This document shows positions 1-8,601 of a stretch of DNA of 64,000 bases, one piece after another. Numbering within the stretch: position 1 is the first letter of the stretch; every line of letters starts with the position of its first letter. Below the pieces are notes generated by a model. It was not told the DNA's origin, did no database searches, and saw only the letters and a program-made list of their open reading frames with translations. The position numbers were made by a program, and so were the translations under genes. Origin of the DNA: Archangium gephyra (GTDB lineage: Bacteria > Myxococcota > Myxococcia > Myxococcales > Myxococcaceae); contig NZ_CP011509.1 of NCBI RefSeq assembly GCF_001027285.1, positions 4,224,501 through 4,288,500 of the forward strand. Reading direction: 5' to 3'.

Positions 1-1346
1 TTCTGGCCCTTGGAGGCCTGGAGGGCGGCGATGACGGCGGCGCGCTCGGCGGTGGCGACGGCGTCACGCAGCGTCTGGACGGTGGGCCCCTCTCCCACCG
101 CCGAAGCCGAAGCCACCGCCGGAGCCGAAGCCGCGACGGGAGCCGGAGCCGGAGCCTCGCGCGGGGGCTGGGGCGCGCGGAGGGACTCGGAGTCGAAGTG
201 GCCGAGCACGACGGCGCGCTCGACGAAGTTCTCCAGTTCGCGCACGTTGCCGGGCCACGCATAAGCCAAGGCACGCCTTGCGGTCTCCGCATCGGGCCTG
301 GGAGGCGTGAGCCCCTTCCGCGTCGCATGCTTCTCCAGGAAGTGCTCGATGAGGCCGGGGATGTCCCGGGAGCGCTCGCGCAGGGGAGGCAGGTGGATGG
401 GGATGACGGCGAGCCGGTAGAGGAGGTCCGAGCGGAACAGCCCGCTGGAGGCCATGGCATCCAGGTCGCGGTGGGTGGCGGAGATGACGCGGAGGTCCAC
501 CTTCACGGTCTCGCGCCCGCCGATGCGGGTGATCTCCCGTTCCTGCAGCACGCGGAGGAGCCGCGCCTGGGCCTCCAGGGTCATGTCTCCGATCTCATCG
601 AGGAAGAGCGTGCCGCCCTCGGCCGTCTCGATGAGGCCCTTGCGGCGGGAGTGGGCACCGGTGAAGGCGCCGCGCTCGAAGCCGAACAGCTCGGACTCGA
701 GGAGGGAGGGGGGCAGGGCGGCGCAGTTGACGGAGACGAAGGGCCCGTCGAGCCGGGGCGAGGCGGCGTGGATGGCGCGGGCGACGAGCTCCTTGCCGGT
801 GCCGGACTCGCCGCGCACGAGCACGGTGGCATCCGAGGCGGCCACGCGGGGCAGGAGCGCGGCCACGTCCCGCAGCCCGCCCTCGGCGCCCACCAGCGCG
901 CGGCCCGTCTCCGAGTCCGGGGCGAGCGTGGGCGCGGCGAGCTCCAGCTCCACCAGCCGGCGTCCCGTCTCCAGAGCGGCCTCCACGGCGGAGACGAGCC
1001 GCTCGTTGGGGAAGGGCTTGACGAGGAAGTCGGCCGCGCCCGCGCGCAGGGCCTGGACGGCCCGTTCCACGGTACCGAACGCGGTCATCACGATGACGGG
1101 CGTGCGCAGTCCCTGCTTGCGCAGCCGGTCGAGCAGCACCAGCCCATCGCCGTCGCCCAGCTTCACGTCGAGCAGCAGGAGGTCCGGCGCATGCCGCGAG
1201 AGGTACGCCTCCGCGGCCGTCACCGAGTCGAGCGGAACGACCCGCAGTCCTCGCGCGCCCAGCACGTCCTGGTAGAGCTCGCGCAGATTGTGCTCGTCCT
1301 CCACGAGGAGCACCTCGGGCCCCTCCACCGCGGCATCCACCGTCAT
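1..1346 (-). CDS. NtrC-family sigma-54-dependent response regulator (C-terminus beyond window)
   Basis: The 448 visible codons encode an N-terminal receiver domain (about residues 10-125: acidic pocket in LLVEDEHN, phospho-acceptor Asp in LLLLDVKLGDG, conserved Lys in FLVKPF). An AAA+ sigma-54 activation domain follows (about 155-375), with Walker A GESGTGKE, the sigma-54 contact loop GAFTGA and Walker B FLDEIGDM. After it come an Ala/Pro-rich linker and the beginning of a probable Fis-type HTH. The DNA-binding end lies outside the window. The ATG overlaps the stop of the upstream membrane histidine kinase as ATGA, so the two form one operon and presumably a cognate pair. Inference: when phosphorylated it opens sigma-54 promoters that cannot be identified here. 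Confidence 0.95.
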   Translation of the reverse strand, partial: MTVDAAVEGPEVLLVEDEHNLRELYQDVLGARGLRVVPLDSVTAAEAYLSRHAPDLLLLDVKLGDGDGLVLLDRLRKQGLRTPVIVMTAFGTVERAVQALRAGAADFLVKPFPNERLVSAVEAALETGRRLVELELAAPTLAPDSETGRALVGAEGGLRDVAALLPRVAASDATVLVRGESGTGKELVARAIHAASPRLDGPFVSVNCAALPPSLLESELFGFERGAFTGAHSRRKGLIETAEGGTLFLDEIGDMTLEAQARLLRVLQEREITRIGGRETVKVDLRVISATHRDLDAMASSGLFRSDLLYRLAVIPIHLPPLRERSRDIPGLIEHFLEKHATRKGLTPPRPDAETARRALAYAWPGNVRELENFVERAVVLGHFDSESLRAPQPPREAPAPAPVAASAPAVASASAVGEGPTVQTLRDAVATAERAAVIAALQASKGQ

Positions 1347-2980
1347 CGCACGTCCTCCCTCGCCGGGGCGGGGCTCGCTGGCGCCACGGGCAGCTCCACG
1401 CGGGCCACGGCGCCTGGCCTGTCCTGGCGCGGCAGGAGCCTGAGCCTCCCGCCCGCGGCTTCAATGGCCGAGCGCGAGATGGCGAGCCCGAGCCCCGTTC
1501 CATCCGCCTTCGTCGTGTAGAAGGGCCGGAAGAGCCGCTCGCGATCCACGGCCTCGAGCCCCTTGCCCTCGTCACGCACCTCGACGACGACGCGGCCCTC
1601 CTCGCACCGGGCCACGACCTCGATGCGCCCGTCCCGCGTCTCCTGCATGGCCTCGGCGGCGTTCTTCAACAGGTTCAGCAGCACCCCGCGCAGCGCGTCC
1701 TCGTCGCCCACGGCCCTCAAGTCCGGGTCCAACCGGGGCACGAGCGTGGGGAAGTCCGGCTCGCCCTCGGCCACCGCCACCGCCTCCAGGACAATCCGCG
1801 ACACGTCGAGCGGGCTCGCCCCCCTCTCCCCCCGCGGCGCCCGGCCGAGGCTCAACAACTCGGCGACGCGCGCGTCGATGCGATCGCTCTCCTCGCGGAT
1901 GATGCGGACCGCCTTCTCGAAACGGGCGCGGTGCTCGGCGGAGACATGCCCGGCCTGCCCCGAGAGCAGCTCGGCATAACCCCGCACGGCGGCCAGCGGA
2001 TTCTTGAGCTCATGGGCCACGGAGGCGGCCAGTTCCCCGGCGATGGCGAGCCGCTCGGCGCGCTCCAGCCGGCCACGCAGGGCCGCTGCTTCGGCGCGGG
2101 AGGCGGAGAGCTGCTCGGAGAGCCGCACCTTCTGGGGGAACAGGAGCTGCTCGATGCCCCGGTTGAGCTGTTCGCCCAGGCCGATGAAGAGCAGGGAGGC
2201 CAGGAGCGCCACCATCACGGAGACGGAGACCTGGAGGAGGTCCACCGGGTAGCCGAGCACCCGGAACCCCGCGATGACGGCACAGGCCACGGCGATGGCG
2301 AGCACCGCCTGGGTGAGGGCCCGGGAGACGGACAGCTGCACGGCGACCCGCTCGTGGAGCGTATAGCTGAGCGTCGCCACCTCGGCGGCGAGCACGATGC
2401 ACAGGAGCACCCCATTGCCGGTGGGCGTGCCCTGGAACAGCTCGAGCGCCGTGCGGAGCAGGCAGACGAGCAGCGAGACGCCGATGAGCGCCGTCAGGTG
2501 CCGCGAGAGCCGGCGGACGGAGGCGTTCTCATGCCGGCACAGCACGAAGCGGAGCCCGCCGAGCAACCCCACTCCAGCGAGGCCCAGCACCTGGGGGAAC
2601 ACGGCCAGGAGCGGCTGGCCGAAGGCCACGGCCACCCAGGCCGACAGCCCGAGGAGCACCAGCCCGGCGGGCACGAGGGCCCCCGCGAGCCGCCGTCGCG
2701 CCCGGGAGGGCCCCAGGTCCACGAGGGCATCGGCGATGAACCCGGAGATGGACAGCAGCGCGGCGAGCCCGACGGCCACGCGGACGGACTCCCGGGTCCG
2801 GGGCTCCAGGAGGACGACGAACCACCCGGCGGCGAAGAGGGCGACTCCGGTGGGGCCGCAGGCGAGGAAGAGCTTGCGCCGCTCCCCTCGGGAGGAGGCG
2901 AGGACGTAGCCGGCCAGCAGGCCATTGAAGAGCGCCACGATGAGCGCGACGACGGATGAGGCGAAGAGATGCGCCGACAT
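1343..2980 (-). CDS. Multi-TM membrane sensor histidine kinase
   Basis: This 545-residue protein has about eight hydrophobic helices in its first 290 residues and no obvious periplasmic sensor loop. HisKA follows, with the phospho-acceptor His in SVAHELKNPLAAV (about residue 322), then a HATPase_c domain with the N box LLNLLKNAAEAM, G1 DEGKG and G2 GTGLGLAIS. The start MSAHLF was chosen because the hydrophobic region begins there; the frame stays open far upstream but that extension is the antisense of the next gene. The layout recalls the PrsK class of membrane kinases, a resemblance from memory only. It is translationally coupled to the NtrC regulator downstream. The ligand is unknown. Confidence 0.92.
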   Translation of the reverse strand: MSAHLFASSVVALIVALFNGLLAGYVLASSRGERRKLFLACGPTGVALFAAGWFVVLLEPRTRESVRVAVGLAALLSISGFIADALVDLGPSRARRRLAGALVPAGLVLLGLSAWVAVAFGQPLLAVFPQVLGLAGVGLLGGLRFVLCRHENASVRRLSRHLTALIGVSLLVCLLRTALELFQGTPTGNGVLLCIVLAAEVATLSYTLHERVAVQLSVSRALTQAVLAIAVACAVIAGFRVLGYPVDLLQVSVSVMVALLASLLFIGLGEQLNRGIEQLLFPQKVRLSEQLSASRAEAAALRGRLERAERLAIAGELAASVAHELKNPLAAVRGYAELLSGQAGHVSAEHRARFEKAVRIIREESDRIDARVAELLSLGRAPRGERGASPLDVSRIVLEAVAVAEGEPDFPTLVPRLDPDLRAVGDEDALRGVLLNLLKNAAEAMQETRDGRIEVVARCEEGRVVVEVRDEGKGLEAVDRERLFRPFYTTKADGTGLGLAISRSAIEAAGGRLRLLPRQDRPGAVARVELPVAPASPAPAREDVR

Positions 2981-3022
2981 ACGGGCCCCCGGGTCCGAGC
3001 GTATCACGCGGGGCGCGGTATC

Positions 3023-4042
3023 ATGCCCGTGATGCATGTCCTCGCCCTCGTCCTCCTGCTGGCCAGCGCCGTGGCCGCGGCCAGTGAGCCGGAGCTCACC
3101 GGACTCACCCCGCTGCCCTCGGATCCCGCGCCGGCCGAGCTCATCCGCGACAGCCACTACTGGATCTCCAACGAGGACCACCTCGAGCTCTTCCACGACG
3201 CGGTGAAGGACAAGGGCGGCGTCTACCTGGGGGTGGGCTCGGACCAGAACTACCTGCTGGGAGCCTGGGCCCGCGCGGAGGTGCTCGTGCTGATGGACTT
3301 CGATCAGTCCATCGTGGATCTCCACCGCGTCTACCGCCTCATCTTCCTGGCGGCGGAGACGCCCGAGGAGTTCCTGCGCCTGTGGCGGCGGGAGAGCCGC
3401 CCGGAGGTCCGCCGCCTCATCCAGCAGAGCCCCGGCTCCCGGTTCGAGAAGGCGAAGCTGCTCCGGGCGTATGGCACCGCGCGCTGGGCGGTGGAGCGGC
3501 GGCTGAATCGCGTGGTGGCGCAGATGGAGAAGGCGGCGCTGCCCTGCTTCGTGGTGGATGCGGGCGACTACGCGCACATCCGCGGCCTCTACGCGGGGAA
3601 CAAGGTCCTCATCGCGCGGGGCGATCTCACCGCCAATCAGACGGTGGCCTCCATCGGCCGGATCACGAAGCGGGCGGGGAAGAAGATGGGGGTGCTCTAC
3701 CTCTCGAACGCCGAGCAGTACTTCCCCTATGACGGGAACTACCGGAGCAACATGCGCGGGCTCCCGCTGGACGAGAACAGCGTGGTGGTCCGCACGAGTG
3801 GCCAGCGGGGCATCACCCACGTGAAGGGCACCTACTACCACTACAACACCCAGTCGGGTTCGAGCTTCCTGGCCTGGCTGGAGGACGCGAAGACGCGGGA
3901 TGTGCGCATGATGCTCCGGTACGCGCCGGACACCGGCAAGGCCCGCGGGCTGTCGCGGCTCGACACGGGGCCCGCCGAGGCGCGTGAGGTGTTCAAGCAG
4001 AAGCTCCTCGCGAAGCGGACGAGCCGGAAGGCGCGGCGGTGA
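3023..4042 (+). CDS. Secreted protein of unknown function with a Rossmann-like core (LIC_10091-like)
   Basis: The start MPVMHVLALVLLL gives a typical signal peptide (cleavage near VAAASEP); a longer in-frame start at 2969 would bury it. The mature protein is about 320 residues. It contains GVYLGVGSDQNYLL followed by VLVLMDFDQSIVD, a pattern like motif I and the acidic loop of a class I methyltransferase fold. This suggests a Rossmann-like core, although catalytic residues cannot be assigned. It resembles the LIC_10091 family annotated in Leptospira and deltaproteobacteria, from memory and unverified. It is divergent from the membrane kinase (42 bp apart) and overlaps the next gene as GTGA, so it is co-translated with the FGE-like protein. 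Confidence 0.8.
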   Translation: MPVMHVLALVLLLASAVAAASEPELTGLTPLPSDPAPAELIRDSHYWISNEDHLELFHDAVKDKGGVYLGVGSDQNYLLGAWARAEVLVLMDFDQSIVDLHRVYRLIFLAAETPEEFLRLWRRESRPEVRRLIQQSPGSRFEKAKLLRAYGTARWAVERRLNRVVAQMEKAALPCFVVDAGDYAHIRGLYAGNKVLIARGDLTANQTVASIGRITKRAGKKMGVLYLSNAEQYFPYDGNYRSNMRGLPLDENSVVVRTSGQRGITHVKGTYYHYNTQSGSSFLAWLEDAKTRDVRMMLRYAPDTGKARGLSRLDTGPAEAREVFKQKLLAKRTSRKARR

Positions 4043-4938
4043 GGCGCTCGAAGCGGCTCCTGCTCGTGCTCGGACTCGGGCTGCCGGGCGTGGCCGGAGC
4101 GGCGGCTCCATTCCCCGGGGCTCCCGAGGTGCTGCCCTGCCTCGAGGCTCCGGTGCCGGGCATGGCCTGCATCCCCGGAGGTCCCTTCCTTCGAGGCGTG
4201 AACACGGGGAAGCACGCGCCGGCCCGGCCCCAGGCGGAGGTCTGGGTGCAGACCTTCTACATGGACACCCACGAGGTGACGTACGGCGAGTACAAGGCCT
4301 GCGAGAAGGCGGGCCGGTGCGGCAAGGGCGGGCCGAACTACCGCGACTTCGACAACCCCCGGCAGCCCATCAACGGGGTGAGCTGGTTCAACGCGAAGGG
4401 CTACTGCGAGGCCCACGGCAAGCGCCTGCCCACGGAGGCCGAGTGGGAGAAGGCGGCGCGGGGCACGGATGGGCGGCTCTACCCGTGGGGCGACGAGCCG
4501 GCCACCTGCGAGCGCGCCGTCATCCAGGATCGCCGGGGGCGCAGCTGCGGGAAGAAGCAGCGCTCGGCGGCGCACGCCGACGTGGGACGCCCGGAGCCGG
4601 TGGGCACGCGGCCGCCCAACGCCCACGGGCTCTACGACATGGCGGGCAACGCCTGGGAGTGGGTGGCGGACTGGTACACGCCCTCGTGGAAGGACTGTGG
4701 CGAGGCGTGCCTGGGGGTGGACCCCAAGGGCCCGTGCGAGGGACGCGAGCCGTGCCCGGGCCACACGGAGAAGGTGGTGCGAGGCGGCTCCTGGTTCTGG
4801 CCGGCCTCGTACGCGACGGCGGTGTACCGGCGGCCGCACGTGCCCGCCAACCGGCCCATCTTCCACCACTTCGGCTTCCGCTGCGCCGCGAGCGTCGAGC
4901 AGGCGCGGGCGTCAGTGGTGGGCGAGGGCACCCGGTGA
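4039..4938 (+). CDS. Secreted FGE-sulfatase (SUMF1-like) domain protein, probably non-catalytic
   Basis: A 299-residue protein with an N-terminal signal peptide (cleavage near GVAGAAAP) and one formylglycine-generating-enzyme fold. Landmarks are CIPGGPFLRG, FYMDTHEVTYGEY, the LPTEAEWEKAARG signature (about residues 133-146), GLYDMAGNAWEWVADW and VVRGGSWFW, ending in GFRCA. In true FGE, two active-site cysteines lie in the segment after RGGS. Here that stretch reads SWFWPASYATAVYRR with no cysteine, so sulfatase activation is unlikely and a binding or structural role is more plausible. GTG start overlaps the preceding stop. Its last 27 bp overlap the end of the convergent histidine kinase. Confidence 0.88.
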   Translation: MRRSKRLLLVLGLGLPGVAGAAAPFPGAPEVLPCLEAPVPGMACIPGGPFLRGVNTGKHAPARPQAEVWVQTFYMDTHEVTYGEYKACEKAGRCGKGGPNYRDFDNPRQPINGVSWFNAKGYCEAHGKRLPTEAEWEKAARGTDGRLYPWGDEPATCERAVIQDRRGRSCGKKQRSAAHADVGRPEPVGTRPPNAHGLYDMAGNAWEWVADWYTPSWKDCGEACLGVDPKGPCEGREPCPGHTEKVVRGGSWFWPASYATAVYRRPHVPANRPIFHHFGFRCAASVEQARASVVGEGTR

Positions 4939-7134
4939 GCGCGGCAGCCGCACGGTGAAGGTCGTCCCCCGGCCCTGGCCGGACCGCGCGGCCACGGTGC
5001 CCCCGTGTGCCTCCACCAGGTGCTTCACGATGTAGAGGCCGAGCCCGATGCTGCGGCTCGCCCGGTCCGCCTGGAGCGTGCCGCGCTGGAGCGGCTCGAA
5101 GAGGCGGGGGAGGAGCTCCGGTGGAATGGGCGGCCCGTCGTTGTGCACCCACAGCTCCACGGCCTCGTCCCCGCCGCGCAGCTCCACGCTCACGGGCGTG
5201 TCCATGGGGCTGTACTTGAGGGCATTGGTCACCAGGTTGGACACCACCTGGGCCATGCGATCCGAGTCCCAATCGCCCCGGGTGCAGCCGCGCTGGCGCA
5301 CCTCGAGGTGGCGCTCCGGCCAGGCCACGCCCACCTCGTCCAGCACCTGGTCCACGAGGTGCCGCAGGTCCGTGGGCCGGCGCTCCAGCGAGATGCCTCC
5401 CCCCAGCCGGGCCTGCGTGAAGTCGAGCAGGTCGCGGATCATCCGCGTGGCGCGCTCGGCCGAGGAGAGGATGCGGCTGGCGGACTTGGTGGCGCGGGCG
5501 TCGAGCTCCTCGCGCCGCAGCAGGGCGTGGGCCGCCAGGGTGATGGCGTTGATGGGGTTGCGCAGATCATGGCTGACGATGCCGATGAGCTGTTGCTCGA
5601 ACTCCACGCGGCGGCGCAACTCGGCCTCCTGCTCCTTGTGCCGCGTCACGTCCCGGGTGATGGCCACGCCCGCGATGAGGCGGCCCTCGGGATCTCTCAC
5701 CGGGCTGGCGCTCACGCGCACCGTCGCGCGTTCTCCATCGTGGCGCTCCACCAGCAGCTCCTGGTCCGTCACCACCTCGCCCTGGAGCAGGGCGCGCACC
5801 AGCGGCCACTCCTCCGTCTGGAGGGGGCGGCCGTCCGGGTGGAAGCCGTGGAAGCCGGTGTACTCCGCCACGCTGTTGGCGCGGTGCATGGGGCCGCGCA
5901 CCAGCTCCTCCTGCTGGTGGTTGAAGAAGGTCATCCGGCCCGACGGCTCGGAGATGATGACGCCCGCGGGCATCTGCTGGAGCACCGCGTCCAGCAGCCG
6001 CTGCTTGGCCTCCAGCTCGGCCGCGTACCGCTGCTCGCGGCGCAGCGCGTCCTGGGTGGCCCGCTCCAGCTCGGCGAGCTGCTCGGCGCGGCGGCGCTCC
6101 GCCTCGTAGGCCTGGGCGTTGGCCACGGCCGAGGCCACATGCCCGGCGGCCATCTCGAAGAAGCTCCGGTAGGAGTCGTCCAGCGCGCGGCGCGGAGACA
6201 CGCCCGCCACCAGCACCCCGTAGGGCACCTTCTGTCCCGGCTGGGAGATGGGGAGCAGCACCGCCGTGTGCGGCGACTCGTCCCAGGGTCCTCCCGGCAG
6301 CGCTCCGAAGCGCGCATGCACGTCGGTGAGCACCTCCATGCGCCCGGTGGCCGCCACCTGCGCCAGGGGCCAGCGGCTGGCGTCCACGTCGGTCTCCAGC
6401 CCCGCGCTCCCCACCAGGGTGGCCTGGGCGTGTGGCTCGTCCCACTGGTAGAGCAGCGCGAAGGGCACATCCGCGGGGTTGGCCGCGAAGGTGCGGGCCA
6501 CCTGACGGCAGGCCGCCTCCGGGGTGCGGGACTCGCTGACGTGCTCGGCGAGCTGCCGCAGGGTGTGCAGCCGCCGCTCGCCGATGACGCGCTCGGTGGT
6601 GAAGTTCACCGCGTTGAAGACGCCCTCCACCCGGCCCGCCTCGATGCCGATGGGGCTGTAGGAGAACGTCCGGTAGGTCTCCTCCAGGTAGCCGTTGCGG
6701 TTGATGGCGAGCATCAGATCATCTGCCCACGTGGCCCGGCCCGTGGCGAGGACGCCCTCCAGCATGGGGCCGATGATGTGCCAGATCTCCGGCCAGGCCT
6801 CGCGGCCCGGACGGCCCAGCGCCAGCTCCGGGTGCTTGCGTCCGAAGTAGGGGATGAAGGCGTCGTTGTAGATGACGAGCAGCTCCGGCCCCCCGTAGAT
6901 GAGGATGGGGAAGCGCGAGGTGAGGCAGATGCTCACCGCGCTGCGCAGCGATTGGGACCAGCCCTCCACGGGGCCCAGCGAGGTGGCGGCCCAATCGAAG
7001 GCGCGCATGTGAGCGCCCATCTCGCCTCCGCCCGCGAAGAGATCTTCCGGTTCTCCGGGCAGGAGGTAGGGGGCCCGTCGGTACAGGGCTGGCTCGAGTT
7101 GGCTGGAGAGAGTCCCGTCGATGTGCTCGCTCAT
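4912..7134 (-). CDS. Cytoplasmic PAS-GAF-PAS sensor histidine kinase
   Basis: This 740-residue protein has no transmembrane segment. Order: an N-terminal PAS-like module (about 45-190, AATSLGPVEGWSQSLR), a GAF domain (about 205-345), a coiled coil rich in Glu/Arg (345-380), a second PAS (about 385-500, beginning near MPAGVIISEPSG), HisKA with IVSHDLRNPINAI (His about residue 520) and HATPase_c (LVTNALKYS, GLGLYIVKHL). There is no receiver domain and no adjacent regulator, so it is an orphan kinase. The 3' end overlaps the convergent FGE-like gene. The N-terminal PAS type is common in soil-bacterial kinases. The signal is unknown. Confidence 0.92.
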   Translation of the reverse strand: MSEHIDGTLSSQLEPALYRRAPYLLPGEPEDLFAGGGEMGAHMRAFDWAATSLGPVEGWSQSLRSAVSICLTSRFPILIYGGPELLVIYNDAFIPYFGRKHPELALGRPGREAWPEIWHIIGPMLEGVLATGRATWADDLMLAINRNGYLEETYRTFSYSPIGIEAGRVEGVFNAVNFTTERVIGERRLHTLRQLAEHVSESRTPEAACRQVARTFAANPADVPFALLYQWDEPHAQATLVGSAGLETDVDASRWPLAQVAATGRMEVLTDVHARFGALPGGPWDESPHTAVLLPISQPGQKVPYGVLVAGVSPRRALDDSYRSFFEMAAGHVASAVANAQAYEAERRRAEQLAELERATQDALRREQRYAAELEAKQRLLDAVLQQMPAGVIISEPSGRMTFFNHQQEELVRGPMHRANSVAEYTGFHGFHPDGRPLQTEEWPLVRALLQGEVVTDQELLVERHDGERATVRVSASPVRDPEGRLIAGVAITRDVTRHKEQEAELRRRVEFEQQLIGIVSHDLRNPINAITLAAHALLRREELDARATKSASRILSSAERATRMIRDLLDFTQARLGGGISLERRPTDLRHLVDQVLDEVGVAWPERHLEVRQRGCTRGDWDSDRMAQVVSNLVTNALKYSPMDTPVSVELRGGDEAVELWVHNDGPPIPPELLPRLFEPLQRGTLQADRASRSIGLGLYIVKHLVEAHGGTVAARSGQGRGTTFTVRLPRSPGALAHH

Positions 7135-7431
7135 TCAGGACCTGCTCCAACGCACTCGAAGCGCGGGAGATTCTCTCTCGTGGGCCTCCCTTGCGAGCGG
7201 CCGAGGGCGCTCCCCTGGCCGCTCGCTCCCCTCTGGACGCGGGGTCCCTGGGAGTGCGGGGGGCCCTGCAAGCGCCCGCCGGGCGGGGGAGCCCATGCAC
7301 AACCCCACAGGTCGTTCCCTCGGGGTGAATGTCTCCAGTAGCCTCCGCCGCACCTTCGCACCACTTCCCCAGTCTTCATCCTCCCGGGTGGGGCCGCCTG
7401 GCTCCGCCGCGACGGGAGAGGAGTGTCTTCA

Positions 7432-8592
7432 ATGTCTGACGCTGATTCGCGCAAGCACGGCCCTTCGGAGAGAAAGCGCCCCGTTCTCTTCTCCCACGGA
7501 GACACGGGGTACCTGCGGCTGCGGAAGCTGACGAATGGGCCGGGGGAGCAGAAGCGGTTCCTGGGCCTGCCTCGCACGGGGGACAAGGACGGGCCCCTGG
7601 TGGAGGTGGCGATGGTGGGCGCGTCCGCCGACTGGACGAGCCATGCGCGGCTCGAGGACGCGGCGGCGTTGGGCGTGCTGTTGTCACACCCGGCCATTCC
7701 CCGCACCCACGGGCTGTTCCAGCACCAGGGCGCCCGGTACCTGGTGACGGAGTATGTGTCTGGCATCAGCCTGAACATGGCGGGGCACTACGGCTGCGTG
7801 CGCGGGCGCCAGCTGTCCGAGGCCTTCACGCTCTACGTGGCCTCGGTGGTGGCGGACGTGTTGTCCTACGTGCACACCCTCACGGACGCGGCGGGGCGGC
7901 CCCTGGGCGTCATCCACCGGGCCGTGGATCCCTACAACATCATCGTGAAGCACGATGGCACGGTGATGTTGGCCAACTTCATGTCCGCGTGCTCGCTGCT
8001 GCCCGGACGCGCGCCGGTCATCCCGTTCATCGTCCAGGGGGAGATCGACTTCGCCGCCCCGGAGCGCCTGTGGCCCACGCCGGAGGGAGGGGTGGATGCC
8101 CGCTCGGATCTCTTCTCGTTGGGCATGGTGATGTTGGAGATGATCACCGGCCTGCAACTCTATGGCTCGGACGAGGTGGAGCAGGCCGCCGCGAAGCTCC
8201 CCCCGGGCCACCCTGGCTACGACGGGGAGGTGCCCTGGGTGTCCGAGGTGCGCAGCTGGACGACGGTGGAGCAGATGGCCCGGCGTGCCGCGGCCTTCCG
8301 TTCCGAGCACATCGATCACTTGATGCGGAAGGTCTCCGGCCCCGTGCGGCTCATCATCCACAAGCTGCTGCGCCGCGGCCCGTCGGAGCGGTACGCCACC
8401 GCCGCCGCGCTGAAGGGGGACCTGGACGCGTGTCTCGGCGTCCTGGACAGGCCCTATGGGGCGAGGGAGGCCATGGAGGAGCTGCTGAAGGCCCGGAGCG
8501 AGGCGATGGAGGTGAAGGAGCCCATCGAGCTCATCCCGTCCGACGAAGCCGAGCGCCGGGCGGGAGAGCTGCACCAGCCGACGAGCCACTGA
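7432..8592 (+). CDS. Protein-kinase-fold protein with degenerate active site (pseudokinase)
   Basis: A 386-residue protein; ATG at 7432 sits 9 bp after AGGAG, better placed than the in-frame GTG at 7423, which overlaps that site. It aligns by eye with Hanks-type kinases: an HPAIPRTHGLF beta-4/5 region, a hinge LVTEYVSG, a catalytic-loop equivalent HRAVDPYNIIV, an APE-like FAAPERLW and SDLFSLGMVMLEMITG (helix F Asp). The usual VAIK lysine is replaced (VEVAMVGAS), HRD has become HRA, and DFG has become ANF. All three catalytic motifs are therefore lost. It probably acts as a scaffold or allosteric partner of an active kinase, possibly the convergent zinc-finger kinase 9 bp away; that pairing is inferred from position only. 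Confidence 0.85.
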   Translation: MSDADSRKHGPSERKRPVLFSHGDTGYLRLRKLTNGPGEQKRFLGLPRTGDKDGPLVEVAMVGASADWTSHARLEDAAALGVLLSHPAIPRTHGLFQHQGARYLVTEYVSGISLNMAGHYGCVRGRQLSEAFTLYVASVVADVLSYVHTLTDAAGRPLGVIHRAVDPYNIIVKHDGTVMLANFMSACSLLPGRAPVIPFIVQGEIDFAAPERLWPTPEGGVDARSDLFSLGMVMLEMITGLQLYGSDEVEQAAAKLPPGHPGYDGEVPWVSEVRSWTTVEQMARRAAAFRSEHIDHLMRKVSGPVRLIIHKLLRRGPSERYATAAALKGDLDACLGVLDRPYGAREAMEELLKARSEAMEVKEPIELIPSDEAERRAGELHQPTSH

Positions 8593-8601
8593 CGGAGGGA
8601 G

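Noticed and set aside
198-1520. 440-codon open frame on the plus strand
   Set aside because: Antisense to the NtrC regulator and membrane kinase; no ribosome site, composition of Gly/His/Gln/Arg typical of a G+C shadow.
5005-7341. 778-codon open frame on the plus strand
   Set aside because: Lies antisense over the whole histidine kinase; low-complexity His/Leu/Gly/Arg product with no domain.
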